This document shows positions 1 to 6,870 of a stretch of DNA of 10,715 nucleotides, in pieces (position 1 is the stretch's first letter; the number at the start of each line of letters is the position of its first letter). The position numbers and the translations under genes are program-made. The DNA comes from Comamonas sp. (GTDB lineage: Bacteria > Pseudomonadota > Gammaproteobacteria > Burkholderiales > Burkholderiaceae_C). The notes below the pieces were generated by a model that worked only from the letters and a program-made list of their open reading frames with translations, searched no databases and was not told the origin of the DNA. Location of the stretch: the NCBI GenBank assembly GCA_019236485.1, contig JAFAIY010000245.1:1-10715 (forward strand), read 5' to 3'.

Positions 1-203
1 TCAGCGAGCGCCCCGACAACGCCACGCTGCTCAAGATCTACGCGCTGTACAAGCAGGCCACCGAGGGCGACAACGAGACCAAGAAGCCCAGCTTCACCGA
101 CATGGTGGCCCGCGCCAAATGGGATGCCTGGGACAAGCTCAACGGCACCTCGCCCGACGAAGCCAAGCAGCTCTATATCGACCTCATCGAGTCGCTGAAG
201 TAA
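1..203 (+). CDS. acyl-CoA-binding protein, 3' part only
   Basis: This is the C-terminal part (66 residues, read from base 3) of a small acyl-CoA-binding protein. The family is about 85-90 residues long, so roughly the first 20 residues lie off the left edge. The visible part has the family core: a helix with LYKQAT (residues 15-20 of the fragment), whose Tyr and Lys contact the CoA in known members, and then AKWDAW (38-43), followed by a final helix ending DLIESLK. Proteins of this family bind medium- and long-chain acyl-CoA in the cytosol as a buffer and carrier. The gene ends at TAA (201-203), and a strong hairpin terminator follows 20 bases later, so it is the last gene of its transcript. 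No promoter or start is visible. Confidence 0.9.
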   Translation, partial: SERPDNATLLKIYALYKQATEGDNETKKPSFTDMVARAKWDAWDKLNGTSPDEAKQLYIDLIESLK

Positions 204-223
204 AGCGCCGGGCGCCCCAATCA

Positions 224-262
224 CAAACGGCCTGCCGGATATGCAATCCGGCAGGCCGTTTG
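224..262. terminator. bidirectional hairpin terminator
   Basis: A perfect 17-bp inverted repeat (arms 224-240 and 246-262, loop ATGCA) has A-rich and T-rich outer ends (CAAACGG / CCGTTTG). It lies between the stop codons of the converging acyl-CoA-binding protein gene (+) and the phosphoethanolamine transferase gene (-). It can therefore end transcription from both sides. Confidence 0.85.
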
Positions 263-279
263 GTTTGCTGCGAGGCGGC

Positions 280-1974
280 TCAGTTCGCGCTGCGGCAGGC
301 GGCCAGCGCGTCCATGGGCGCCTGGTAGGTGGGGCTGGTGACATCGACCAGGCCCAGCACCGTGTGATAGAGGTTGTCGTGCGAGACCGGCTGGTCCAGT
401 GTCTTGTTCAGGCAGCTCTGGTCCAGACGGGTGCGCGCGCCCAGGGTGCCTAGCCAGACGATCATGGGCACATGCTTCTGATCCTCGGGCGCCATCGCAT
501 AAGGCATGCCGTGCAGATAAATGCCCATCTCGCCCAGCGATTCGCCGTGGTCTGACATATAGAACATGCCGGTTTCGTACTGGCTTTGCTGGCTCTTGAG
601 CCAGTTGATGGTCTGGCTCAGGAAGTGGTCGGTGTAGCGGATCGAGTTGTCATAGACATTGACCACGTCCTGCTGGGCGCAGCTGGACAGCGCATTGGTC
701 TCGCACTCGGGCTTGAAGGCCTTGAGATCGGGCGTGGAGCGCTTGTAATAAGCCGGTCCGTGGCTGCCCATCTGGTGCATGACCAGCACCACGCCCTTGG
801 CGCGGCGTGCGGGGTCGAGCTTGGCGATGCGCTCCTCCAGGCCGCTGAGCAGCATGCCGTCCAGGCATTCGCCGTCGGCGGCGCACAAGGCCTTGCCCGC
901 GGGGCTGTTCACGCTGTCGGCCGTGTCCGCAAACGGCACGCGCTTGCACACGCCTTTGCAGCCCGCCTGGTTGTCTACCCACAGTACGGCCAGGCCTGCG
1001 GCCTGCAGCACGTCGAGCAGATTGTCATGCTCGACTTTGGAGCCGTAAAAGCCTTCGCGGCCCAGGTTGGAGAACATGCAGGGCACGGACTCGCGCGTGC
1101 TGGTGCCGCAGGAATGGGCATTGCGCCAGCTCAGCACCTGCTGCTTGGCGAGCTCGGGATTGGTGTCGCGCTCATAGCCGTTGAGGCTGAAGTTCTTGGC
1201 GCGCGCGGTCTCGCCCACGACCAGTACCAGCAGCGGCGGTTTCTGGGCCGTCGCATAGGAGCTGCCCAGGGCCGCGCCGCCCGTGATGCTCACGAAAGGT
1301 CGAGGCTGGTTGAGGACCGGGTCCAGCAACACGCCGGCCGCGGACAGCACGGGGTTGACGGGATTGATCATGAAGCGCAGCCACAGATTGTTGCGCACCA
1401 CGGGCGCCAGTTCCTTGTACGACACCCCGACGGATGCGGCCACCAGGGCCACGGCGCCCGCCAGCAGCAGCAGGGTGCGCAGCATATTGCGCCAGGCCCT
1501 GCCCGTGCCCCGGATGGGGGTCTTCCAGAGCCAGATGGCCGGCAGTATGGCGATCAGCAGCAGCTCGGCCAGCAGCTTGGGGTTGAACAGATCCGAGCTC
1601 TCGCGCATATCGGTCTGCAGAATGTTGTGGATCATGCCCTGATCCATGATGGTGCCGTAGGACACCATGAAGTACTGGGCACTGGCCGAGATCAGCAGCA
1701 GCGCGATCCAGAAGGGCTTCATCCAGCGCGGCCAGGCGAACAGGCTGGTGATCAGCAGGATCGCGCCCAGTATCAGCGGCAGCGTGCGCAGGGCCAGCAG
1801 CGCCAGGCTGCCGTGATAGCCGTCCAGCGTGGGCAGGCGCAGCCACAGCGCCCAGTTGGCCGTGAGCGTGAGCCAGAGGGCCAGACACAGGGCGACGAAC
1901 TGAGGCGAACGGGGTTGGAGCAGGTGCTTACTCAGGCGTGAGGTGAGAGCGGATAGTGCCAAGGCAGACTGCAA
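280..1974 (-). CDS. eptA: phosphoethanolamine transferase, EptA/MCR family
   Basis: Inner-membrane enzyme that moves phosphoethanolamine from phosphatidylethanolamine to lipid A on the periplasmic side, which lowers the negative surface charge. The 564-residue length fits the family. About five hydrophobic segments fill residues 25-183, and a sulfatase-fold catalytic domain follows. Visible active-site motifs are VVGETARA (Glu255 as metal ligand), SCGTSTRESVPCMFS (Thr291 as the nucleophile that becomes phosphoethanolaminylated), QMGSHGPAYY (His405) and MSDHGESLGE (Asp475, His476), then LHGMPY (His488). Cysteine pairs 289/299, 339/343, 364/370 and 424/432 sit where the family has disulfides. 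The start is uncertain: there is no nearby in-frame ATG. The frame opens at TTG (1974) without a good Shine-Dalgarno sequence, and another TTG follows four codons later (1962). The gene lies 54 bases downstream of the aminopeptidase gene on the same strand. The exact lipid A target, or another glycolipid target, cannot be told from sequence. Confidence 0.93.
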   Translation of the reverse strand: MQSALALSALTSRLSKHLLQPRSPQFVALCLALWLTLTANWALWLRLPTLDGYHGSLALLALRTLPLILGAILLITSLFAWPRWMKPFWIALLLISASAQYFMVSYGTIMDQGMIHNILQTDMRESSDLFNPKLLAELLLIAILPAIWLWKTPIRGTGRAWRNMLRTLLLLAGAVALVAASVGVSYKELAPVVRNNLWLRFMINPVNPVLSAAGVLLDPVLNQPRPFVSITGGAALGSSYATAQKPPLLVLVVGETARAKNFSLNGYERDTNPELAKQQVLSWRNAHSCGTSTRESVPCMFSNLGREGFYGSKVEHDNLLDVLQAAGLAVLWVDNQAGCKGVCKRVPFADTADSVNSPAGKALCAADGECLDGMLLSGLEERIAKLDPARRAKGVVLVMHQMGSHGPAYYKRSTPDLKAFKPECETNALSSCAQQDVVNVYDNSIRYTDHFLSQTINWLKSQQSQYETGMFYMSDHGESLGEMGIYLHGMPYAMAPEDQKHVPMIVWLGTLGARTRLDQSCLNKTLDQPVSHDNLYHTVLGLVDVTSPTYQAPMDALAACRSAN

Positions 1975-2003
1975 AATGAAAAATAGACTAAAAGTGTGGG
2001 CGG

Positions 2004-2032
2004 GATTTCTTAAAACACTCTGAAACTGTCAA
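2004..2032 (-). promoter_or_regulatory. candidate sigma70-type promoter for the phosphoethanolamine transferase gene
   Basis: On the minus strand a perfect TTGACA (-35-like) runs from 2032 to 2027 and overlaps the TGA stop of the upstream aminopeptidase gene. The best -10-like hexamers 16-17 bases on are poor (AGAAAT or GAAATC, about 3 of 6 matches). The gap is AT-rich compared with the surrounding DNA. A start of transcription near 1997 would leave a leader of about 25 bases. The evidence is weak apart from the -35 match. Confidence 0.25.
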
Positions 2033-3246
2033 TCCCCGGGAACCCCAGTCTGTGCCCGGCAGGCCGGGGGTGGGGATTGATCGGCGGGCACATGCTGGCA
2101 CAGCAGCCGGGTGCGAGCCTCGGGTTCCATGGCCGCCAGCTCGCGCATCCGGGCATAGAAGCGGCGCCAGCCTTCGGGACTGGGCGGGCCCTCGCCCTGG
2201 AGCTGCTGCCACCATTGTGTCATGGCCGCTACCCAGTCGTCATAGGCGGCCAGGGTGCCGAAACTGGCGTTATTGGCCTGGGCCACCCAGTCATCGGTCT
2301 GCTGCAGGCGCTCGTAGTACTGCTGGCGCAGGGCCTCGGTAGTCAGCAGCGGTTCGTCGGCCTGCAGCCATTGCGCGCGCAGGCCCGCATAGGCGCTGCG
2401 GAAGTCCTTGAAGATAGCGGCTTTGCTAGCATCCAGTGCTTTGCCATCAAGGCTTTCGAGGGGATTTTGACCGTAGAGAGCCTGCAGGCGCTCGCGCGTG
2501 TCGCGGGTCAGCTGCTGCCAGAGTTTTCTGCGCTGCTGGGCCTGCTGCCAGCGCTTTTGCGTGGCCGCGTTCGCCTGGGCCTGCAGCCACAGCGGCGTGG
2601 CGATGCGCTCCACCGTGGTGGCAAAGGATTCGTTGAAAGCGGTGTCGCCCTTCACATACAGCAACTGGTGCGCCAGCTCGTGGAACATCAGGCCCGCAAA
2701 ATCGCCTTCCTGCCAGTCTATGAAGGTGCTGAGCAGAGGGTCACCGCCTAGCCAGTTCAGATAGCCGAGCGTGGAATAGGCGGGCACGCCGTAGACGCTG
2801 GTCTCCAGCCCCTGGGCCTGCAGCACATGGGCCTCGGTCTGCGCATCGGCCTGGGAGAAATAGCCGCGGTAGGCGATGCAGCCCGTGACCGGAAAGCACC
2901 AGCGGTGCATCTCCAGGCTGTACGCGGGTGCGGCCACCACGTTCCAGACCGCGTACTTGCGCTGCAGCAGAGCGTAGCGCGTGTAGCTGGGGTTGTCGGG
3001 CAGGGCCAGCTCCTGGCTTGCAAAGCGGCGCATCTGCTGCGCGGCCAGCAGGCGCTGGCGCAGTGCCGGGCTCAGGCTCTCGTCGGCCAGCCAGCTGTCT
3101 ATGGGCTGGGCCGCCTGCATGATCTGCATCTGCCCCTTGAAACCCTGCCAGTAATAGCCGATGCTGCTGCAGCCGGTCAGACTCACAATTGCGGTGGCAA
3201 TGAGCAGGGAGGCCGCCAGGCTGACTACACTCATTCTTTTTCTCAT
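2029..3246 (-). CDS. lipoprotein zinc aminopeptidase (PF10023 type)
   Basis: A 405-residue putative metallo-aminopeptidase, probably lipid-anchored in the envelope. The N-terminus is a lipoprotein signal: basic MRKR, a hydrophobic stretch at 6-23, then the lipobox LTGC with Cys26 as the lipidated residue. The zinc-site motif HELAH is at residues 189-193, followed by the conserved FNESFA (204-209) whose Glu206 is the likely third ligand. This order matches the family of proteobacterial predicted aminopeptidases (Pfam PF10023). The substrate is unknown. ATG 3246 is chosen because a GGCGGA sequence precedes it by about 8 bases; ATG 3234 (residue 5) is the alternative. The open frame extends far upstream, but that part is antisense to the neighbouring gene and is not credible. 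Residues near 260-280 (bases 2411-2472) use AT-richer codons than the rest and resemble an inserted palindromic element. Confidence 0.85.
   Translation of the reverse strand: MRKRMSVVSLAASLLIATAIVSLTGCSSIGYYWQGFKGQMQIMQAAQPIDSWLADESLSPALRQRLLAAQQMRRFASQELALPDNPSYTRYALLQRKYAVWNVVAAPAYSLEMHRWCFPVTGCIAYRGYFSQADAQTEAHVLQAQGLETSVYGVPAYSTLGYLNWLGGDPLLSTFIDWQEGDFAGLMFHELAHQLLYVKGDTAFNESFATTVERIATPLWLQAQANAATQKRWQQAQQRRKLWQQLTRDTRERLQALYGQNPLESLDGKALDASKAAIFKDFRSAYAGLRAQWLQADEPLLTTEALRQQYYERLQQTDDWVAQANNASFGTLAAYDDWVAAMTQWWQQLQGEGPPSPEGWRRFYARMRELAAMEPEARTRLLCQHVPADQSPPPACRAQTGVPGD
2411..2472 (+). repeat. possible palindromic element copy inside the aminopeptidase coding sequence
   Basis: On the plus strand this stretch has the layout of the intergenic element at 9151-9203: GATAGC near one end, a central short stem (GCTTTG, loop CCAT, CAAGGC, with one G-T pair), then TCGAGG and GGATTTTGACC. 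It is about 10 bases longer than the other copies. It is read in frame by the minus-strand gene. Its codons (AAT, GAA, CTT, GAT, AAA, GCA, GCT, AAA) are AT-richer than those on either side. The relationship is judged by eye and is uncertain. Confidence 0.33.
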
Positions 3247-3276
3247 TGCACTTGTCCGCCCGTCGGGTTCGGTTTC

Positions 3277-3894
3277 ATGGATTTCCTCACTCTTGCCATC
3301 ATTGTCACCACCGTGCTCTACCTGCTCAAGAAGCAGGAGCAGCGTCAGCACACCCTGCTGCTGGCCCAGCATCTGTCGCGCTTCCAGATCGAGAAGCTCA
3401 TGGCCGGGCTGATGGAAGGCTATCTGCGCGTCATCGGCGAGCCCGATGTCCAGCGCCGCGCACAGATCTGGACGGTGCTCGAGAACACCGAAAGCAGCCT
3501 GGTGGCCGAGTTCCAGCGCTTTGCCGACGAGTTCGCGACGCTGCCGCCCGAGTCGACGCGCGCGAGCACGCTGCCGCTGGCCCTGCCCTATATGGATCGC
3601 CTGATGCCATCTGCTACCTTGGACATGCGCGCGGCCATGAAGTTGCATGCCCAGGCCATTGCCGCCGTGCAGGTGGGGGCGGCCCACGACGAGGAGGAGC
3701 GCAAGCGCCGCGCCTTCACCATGACGGCCGAGCTGATGCTGATGCAGCACAGCTGCCACTGGTTCTGCAAAAGCCGTACCGTGGCCTCGATGCGCCTGAT
3801 CGCGCGGCACAAGACGCCTTACGAGCAGGTGCTGCAATCGGTGGCTCCGGCCACGCTGAAAGCGTATGAAAAACTGGTGCATCGGCGCAACTGA
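3277..3894 (+). CDS. conserved-looking hypothetical membrane-anchored protein
   Basis: A 205-residue protein of unknown function. One hydrophobic N-terminal segment (residues 3-17) is followed at once by KKQEQRQ, which suggests a signal anchor with the rest in the cytoplasm. Residues 18-60 look like an amphipathic helix (many Q, E, R, L, H). The body is mostly helical in composition and ends with a cluster MQHSCHWFC (156-164), where His158, Cys160, His161 and Cys164 could bind a metal or form a disulfide. That cluster is the most distinctive part. I have an impression of similar proteins in other Burkholderiales but no named family. The start is chosen because the hydrophobic anchor begins there; the ribosome-binding site is weak (GGGTTCGG). 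The gene diverges from the aminopeptidase gene with only 30 bases between start codons. It lies 121 bases before the cyclopropane synthase gene on the same strand, so they may share a transcript. Confidence 0.75.
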   Translation: MDFLTLAIIVTTVLYLLKKQEQRQHTLLLAQHLSRFQIEKLMAGLMEGYLRVIGEPDVQRRAQIWTVLENTESSLVAEFQRFADEFATLPPESTRASTLPLALPYMDRLMPSATLDMRAAMKLHAQAIAAVQVGAAHDEEERKRRAFTMTAELMLMQHSCHWFCKSRTVASMRLIARHKTPYEQVLQSVAPATLKAYEKLVHRRN

Positions 3895-3978
3895 GGGCAT
3901 GTCCTGAGTCCGCTCGCATAGCGCCGCGTTCCGCCAGTCATCTCCTGCATCGGCTGACAGACGGGCGCCACGCGCGTC

Positions 3979-4007
3979 TTGACCCTGCAATACTTGATGT
4001 GAACAAT
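3979..4007 (+). promoter_or_regulatory. candidate sigma70-type promoter before cfa
   Basis: TTGACC (3979-3984) and AACAAT (4002-4007) are separated by 17 bases, giving 5 of 6 and 4 of 6 consensus matches. The predicted transcript would start near 4014, almost at the ATG at 4016, so if it is real the message would be nearly leaderless. Only a weak TAGG stands before the ATG. It may be a chance match. Confidence 0.3.
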
Positions 4008-4015
4008 AGGTTTTC

Positions 4016-5278
4016 ATGAAAAACCTGTTGAGCACGTTGGAACCGCTTCTCGCAAGACTTCCTGTGACAACCTCGGTGCAGCTCCCTTCGGGCGAGCGGG
4101 TCGGCTCCGAGAACAGCGCGGTTCAGTTGATTTTTCGCTCTCCCAAGGCCCTGGCGGCGCTGCTGGACGGCCAGGTGGGCTCCGTAGGCGCGGCGATCGT
4201 CGAGGGCTGGGTGGAGGTCAAGGGCCAGGCCCGCGACATCATGGCCGCAGCGGCCGGCCTGCTGCAGACCGACCCCGTGCAGCACCGGCCCACCTGGCTG
4301 GAGCAGACTGTCTCCAAGGCCAAGTCCCTGACCATGCACACGCTCACGCGGGACGCCGAGCAGATCCAGTTCCATTACGACCTCTCGGACGACTTCTATG
4401 CGCTGTGGCTGGACCCGCGCCGCGTTTACTCCTGCGCCTATTTCAAGGAGCAGGGCATGAGCCTGGCCCAGGCCCAGGAGGCCAAGCTCGACCACATCTG
4501 CAAAAAGCTCAGGCTGCAGCCCGGCGAGCGCTTCTGGGACATAGGCTCGGGCTGGGGCGGGCTGATTTTCTGGGCCGCGGAAAACTATGGCGTGCACGCC
4601 CATGGCATCACGCTGTCGCGCAACCAGTTCGAGCATGTGCAGCGCCTGATCGCCGAAAAAGGCCTGCAGGGCCGGGTGCAGGTGGAGCTGCGCGACTACC
4701 GGCAGATGGACGGCGTGGAGCCGTTCGACAAGATAGGCTCGGTGGGCATGTTCGAGCATGTGGGCAGCGCCAATCTGCCCGAATACTTCGAGACCATCTA
4801 CAAGATGCTCAAGCCCGGCGGGCTGGCGCTGGTGCACGGCATCACCGCGGGCGGAGTGAGCAATGCCGAGCTGGGCGCGGGCATGGGGAACTTCATCAAC
4901 CGCTATATCTTCCCCGGCGGCGAGCTCATGCATGTGAGCCGCGTGCTCCACGACCTGGGCGCCAGCGGCCTGGAGATGCTGGACACCGAGAATCTGCGTC
5001 CTCACTACGCGCTCACGCTCTGGGCCTGGTCCGACGCGCTGGAGTCCAGCCTGGACGAGGCGCAGCGGATTCTGGCGGCCCAGCATGGTCCGGAACAGGC
5101 CGCGCGCGCGCTGCGCGCCTACCGCCTGTATCTGTCCGGCTGCGCCATGGGCTTCGAGCGGGGCTGGACGGCCCTGCACCAGATGCTGTGCTGCAAGCCC
5201 GACGGCGAGATGCGTACCGGCGTCATCAAGGGCGCGCAGAGCAGTTATCCTTTCAACCGGGAATACATCTACCGTTGA
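4016..5278 (+). CDS. cfa: cyclopropane-fatty-acyl-phospholipid synthase
   Basis: S-adenosylmethionine-dependent enzyme that adds a methylene group across cis double bonds of acyl chains in membrane phospholipids, as a cytosolic peripheral membrane protein. It has 420 residues, somewhat longer than the E. coli enzyme. The N-terminal ~110 residues match the lipid-binding part. The catalytic part opens with FHYDLSDDFYALWLD (119-133) and YSCAYF (138-143). The SAM-binding glycine motif is FWDIGSGWGG (173-182). Residues corresponding to the bicarbonate site of the E. coli enzyme are all present: Cys140, Glu247 (in GMFEHVG), His274 and Ile276 (in VHGIT), and Tyr331 (in HYALTL). The enzyme therefore looks active. 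The DUF1840 gene starts 11 bases after its stop, with a ribosome-binding site touching the stop codon, so the two are probably co-transcribed. The ATG is preceded by only a weak ribosome-binding site. Confidence 0.94.
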   Translation: MKNLLSTLEPLLARLPVTTSVQLPSGERVGSENSAVQLIFRSPKALAALLDGQVGSVGAAIVEGWVEVKGQARDIMAAAAGLLQTDPVQHRPTWLEQTVSKAKSLTMHTLTRDAEQIQFHYDLSDDFYALWLDPRRVYSCAYFKEQGMSLAQAQEAKLDHICKKLRLQPGERFWDIGSGWGGLIFWAAENYGVHAHGITLSRNQFEHVQRLIAEKGLQGRVQVELRDYRQMDGVEPFDKIGSVGMFEHVGSANLPEYFETIYKMLKPGGLALVHGITAGGVSNAELGAGMGNFINRYIFPGGELMHVSRVLHDLGASGLEMLDTENLRPHYALTLWAWSDALESSLDEAQRILAAQHGPEQAARALRAYRLYLSGCAMGFERGWTALHQMLCCKPDGEMRTGVIKGAQSSYPFNREYIYR

Positions 5279-5289
5279 AGGAACAGTCC

Positions 5290-5622
5290 ATGCTCTACAA
5301 ATTCAAATCGCGCGCCACGGCGGACCTCATCATGCTGGAAGCCAACGGCCGCCAGCTGCTGGAGATCATCGGCAAGTCGCCCGATGAGCTGCATGGCATC
5401 CTCACCGTGGAGCAGATCCCGGCCGCGATAGCGGCGCTAGAGGCCGCCGCGGCGCAGGACGCCGAGCGCCGCGCCGCACAGGCCCAGCCCGAGGGCGAGG
5501 AGCCGCAGGAGGAGGAGGCCAAGCCAGGCGCCAGAGACCCCGTGGGCCTGAGCCAGCGCATCGTGCCCTTTGTGGAGATGCTGCGCCGCAGCGCCGCCCA
5601 CGACAAGGAAGTGGTCTGGTAG
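5290..5622 (+). CDS. DUF1840 domain protein
   Basis: A 110-residue cytosolic protein of the DUF1840 family, whose function is unknown to me. Recognisable parts are the N-terminal LYKFKSRATADLIML (2-16), then LLEIIGKSPDELHGILTVEQIPAAIAALE, a low-complexity Ala/Glu-rich linker (about 52-82, with runs of E), and a C-terminal segment VGLSQRIVPFVEMLRRSAA that reads as one amphipathic helix. The start is well supported: AAGGA (5278-5282) overlaps the stop codon of cfa and stands 7 bases before the ATG. Tight spacing with cfa suggests translational coupling in one operon. A strong terminator follows 21 bases after the stop. The acidic linker may vary between relatives. Confidence 0.85.
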   Translation: MLYKFKSRATADLIMLEANGRQLLEIIGKSPDELHGILTVEQIPAAIAALEAAAAQDAERRAAQAQPEGEEPQEEEAKPGARDPVGLSQRIVPFVEMLRRSAAHDKEVVW

Positions 5623-5643
5623 GCGCATCCCGGCACCCCAAAC

Positions 5644-5671
5644 AACAAAGCCCGCTTGCGCGGGCTTTGTT
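5644..5671. terminator. bidirectional hairpin terminator
   Basis: A perfect 12-bp stem (AACAAAGCCCGC / GCGGGCTTTGTT, loop TTGC) has A-rich and T-rich outer ends. It stands between the converging stops of the DUF1840 gene (+) and the Bug receptor gene (-) and fits intrinsic termination for both. Confidence 0.9.
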
Positions 5672-5689
5672 CATTGGCGGGAGCTCGGC

Positions 5690-6682
5690 TTAGTCGGCAT
5701 AGATGCCGGCCGCCTTGATCACCTTGCCCCACTTGGCGATTTCGCTTTCCACAAACTTCTTGTGGCCCGCGGGGCTGGTGCGGTCGTCGCTGGCGATCAC
5801 GGCGCCCAGGGCTTCCTGGCGCTTGATGAACTCGGGGTCCTTGAGCGAAGCCTTCATGGCCTCGTTGATCTTCTTGACCACCTCGGCAGGCGTGCCCTTG
5901 GGCGCGTACAGGCCGTGCCAGATGGTCACGTTGAAGTCCTTCACACCCAGGGACTGCAGCGTGGGCAGGTCCTTGAGCGCGGGCGTGGTCAGCGGCTTGG
6001 TGGTGGTCACGGCATAGGCCTGGACCTTCTTGGCCGCGATCTGGGAGGTGGTGTTGGTGGTCTGGTCGCAGAGCAGGTCGACCTGGTTGCCCATCAGATC
6101 GGCAATCGCGGGAGCGGCGCCCTTGTAGGGCACGGGCGTCATTTCCTGCTGCAGCGAGGCCTGGAACATCAGGCCGCACAGATGCGATGCGGAGCCGACG
6201 CCGGCATTGGCCAGATTGACCTTGCCCTGGTTCTTGCCCACCCAGTCCTTGACCTCGGCGAAGTTCTTGGCCGGCAGCGTCGGGCGGCCGATCAGCGTCA
6301 TGGGCACATCGTTGATGATGCCCGCATATTCAAAGTCGTTGAGCACGTTGAACGACAGCTTGCGGTACAGCGTCGGAATCGTGGACATGCCGATATGCGT
6401 GAGCAGCAGCGTGTAGCCGTCATTCCTGGAGCGTGCGGCCTTGGCCGTGCCGATGGTGCTGCCGGCGCCGTCGGCGTTGTCGATGACGATGGTGGCATTG
6501 TTCAGCTGCTTGCGCATGGACTCGGCCAGATCGCGCGCCACCTTGTCGGTGGGGCCACCGGCCGTGAAAGGCACGATGATGGTAATCGTCTTGCCAGCCA
6601 CGGGGTAGCTGTTGTCGGCATGGCTGCTGACGGCCGCGGTGGCGGCCAGGGCAACGGCGGCGATCTTGAACATGGTTTGCAT
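5690..6682 (-). CDS. Bug/TctC-family periplasmic solute receptor, orphan
   Basis: Periplasmic binding protein of the tripartite tricarboxylate transporter (Bug) type, 330 residues. It has a Sec signal peptide with likely cleavage after SSHA (residue 22). The mature part shows the family pattern: IIVPFTAGGPTDKVAR (35-50), where Asp46 is the usual ligand-contact position, GAGSTIGTAKAA (72-83), DGYTLLL (88-94), a late YAPKGTPAEVV and a C-terminal EIAKWGKVIKAAGI. Cys168 and Cys204 are the only cysteines and could pair. Start 6682 is supported by AGGGAG (6693-6688) five bases upstream; ATG 6673 is less well placed. No membrane subunits (TctA/TctB) are nearby, which is common for the many orphan Bug proteins of Burkholderiales. 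It lies 188 bases downstream of the CoA ligase gene on the same strand. The ligand is probably an organic acid but cannot be read from sequence. Confidence 0.92.
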   Translation of the reverse strand: MQTMFKIAAVALAATAAVSSHADNSYPVAGKTITIIVPFTAGGPTDKVARDLAESMRKQLNNATIVIDNADGAGSTIGTAKAARSRNDGYTLLLTHIGMSTIPTLYRKLSFNVLNDFEYAGIINDVPMTLIGRPTLPAKNFAEVKDWVGKNQGKVNLANAGVGSASHLCGLMFQASLQQEMTPVPYKGAAPAIADLMGNQVDLLCDQTTNTTSQIAAKKVQAYAVTTTKPLTTPALKDLPTLQSLGVKDFNVTIWHGLYAPKGTPAEVVKKINEAMKASLKDPEFIKRQEALGAVIASDDRTSPAGHKKFVESEIAKWGKVIKAAGIYAD

Positions 6683-6847
6683 GGAGTCTCCCTAAAAAAT
6701 ACCTCGTCCAAACACGCCCAGACAGTTGGGGAATTCGGCGGGAAGGTCGGATTCTAGGTAGAACAATCTCGTAGGGTTTTATGAATTTTCTAAGTGTTAT
6801 CCCGACAGTTGGCGACTTTTGACCAGGGCTTTGCGATGCCGCAAATC

Positions 6848-6869
6848 GCCGGGCCGGGCCCGGCCCGGC
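6848..6869 (-). terminator. 22-base perfect palindrome after the CoA ligase gene, possible terminator
   Basis: A 22-base perfectly self-complementary run of only G and C (9-bp stem with a 4-base GGCC loop) begins one base beyond the TAA stop of the CoA ligase gene. In the minus direction it is followed by GATTTGC, a poor T tract, so it may be an RNA-stabilising 3' hairpin rather than a strong intrinsic terminator. Confidence 0.5.
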
Positions 6870-6870
6870 T

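Noticed and set aside
586..1941. Long open frame (451 codons) on the plus strand opposite the phosphoethanolamine transferase gene
   Set aside because: Its translation is rich in Gly, Ala, His and Gln with no domain, and it mirrors a clearly real gene; this is the usual antisense shadow in GC-rich DNA.
3247..4035. N-terminal extension of the aminopeptidase frame up to base 4035
   Set aside because: The added 263 residues are antisense to the plus-strand hypothetical gene, and the lipoprotein signal peptide at 3246 marks the true start.
3938..5179. Open frame of 413 codons opposite cfa
   Set aside because: It is antisense to a well-supported enzyme gene, with low-complexity composition and no recognisable motif.
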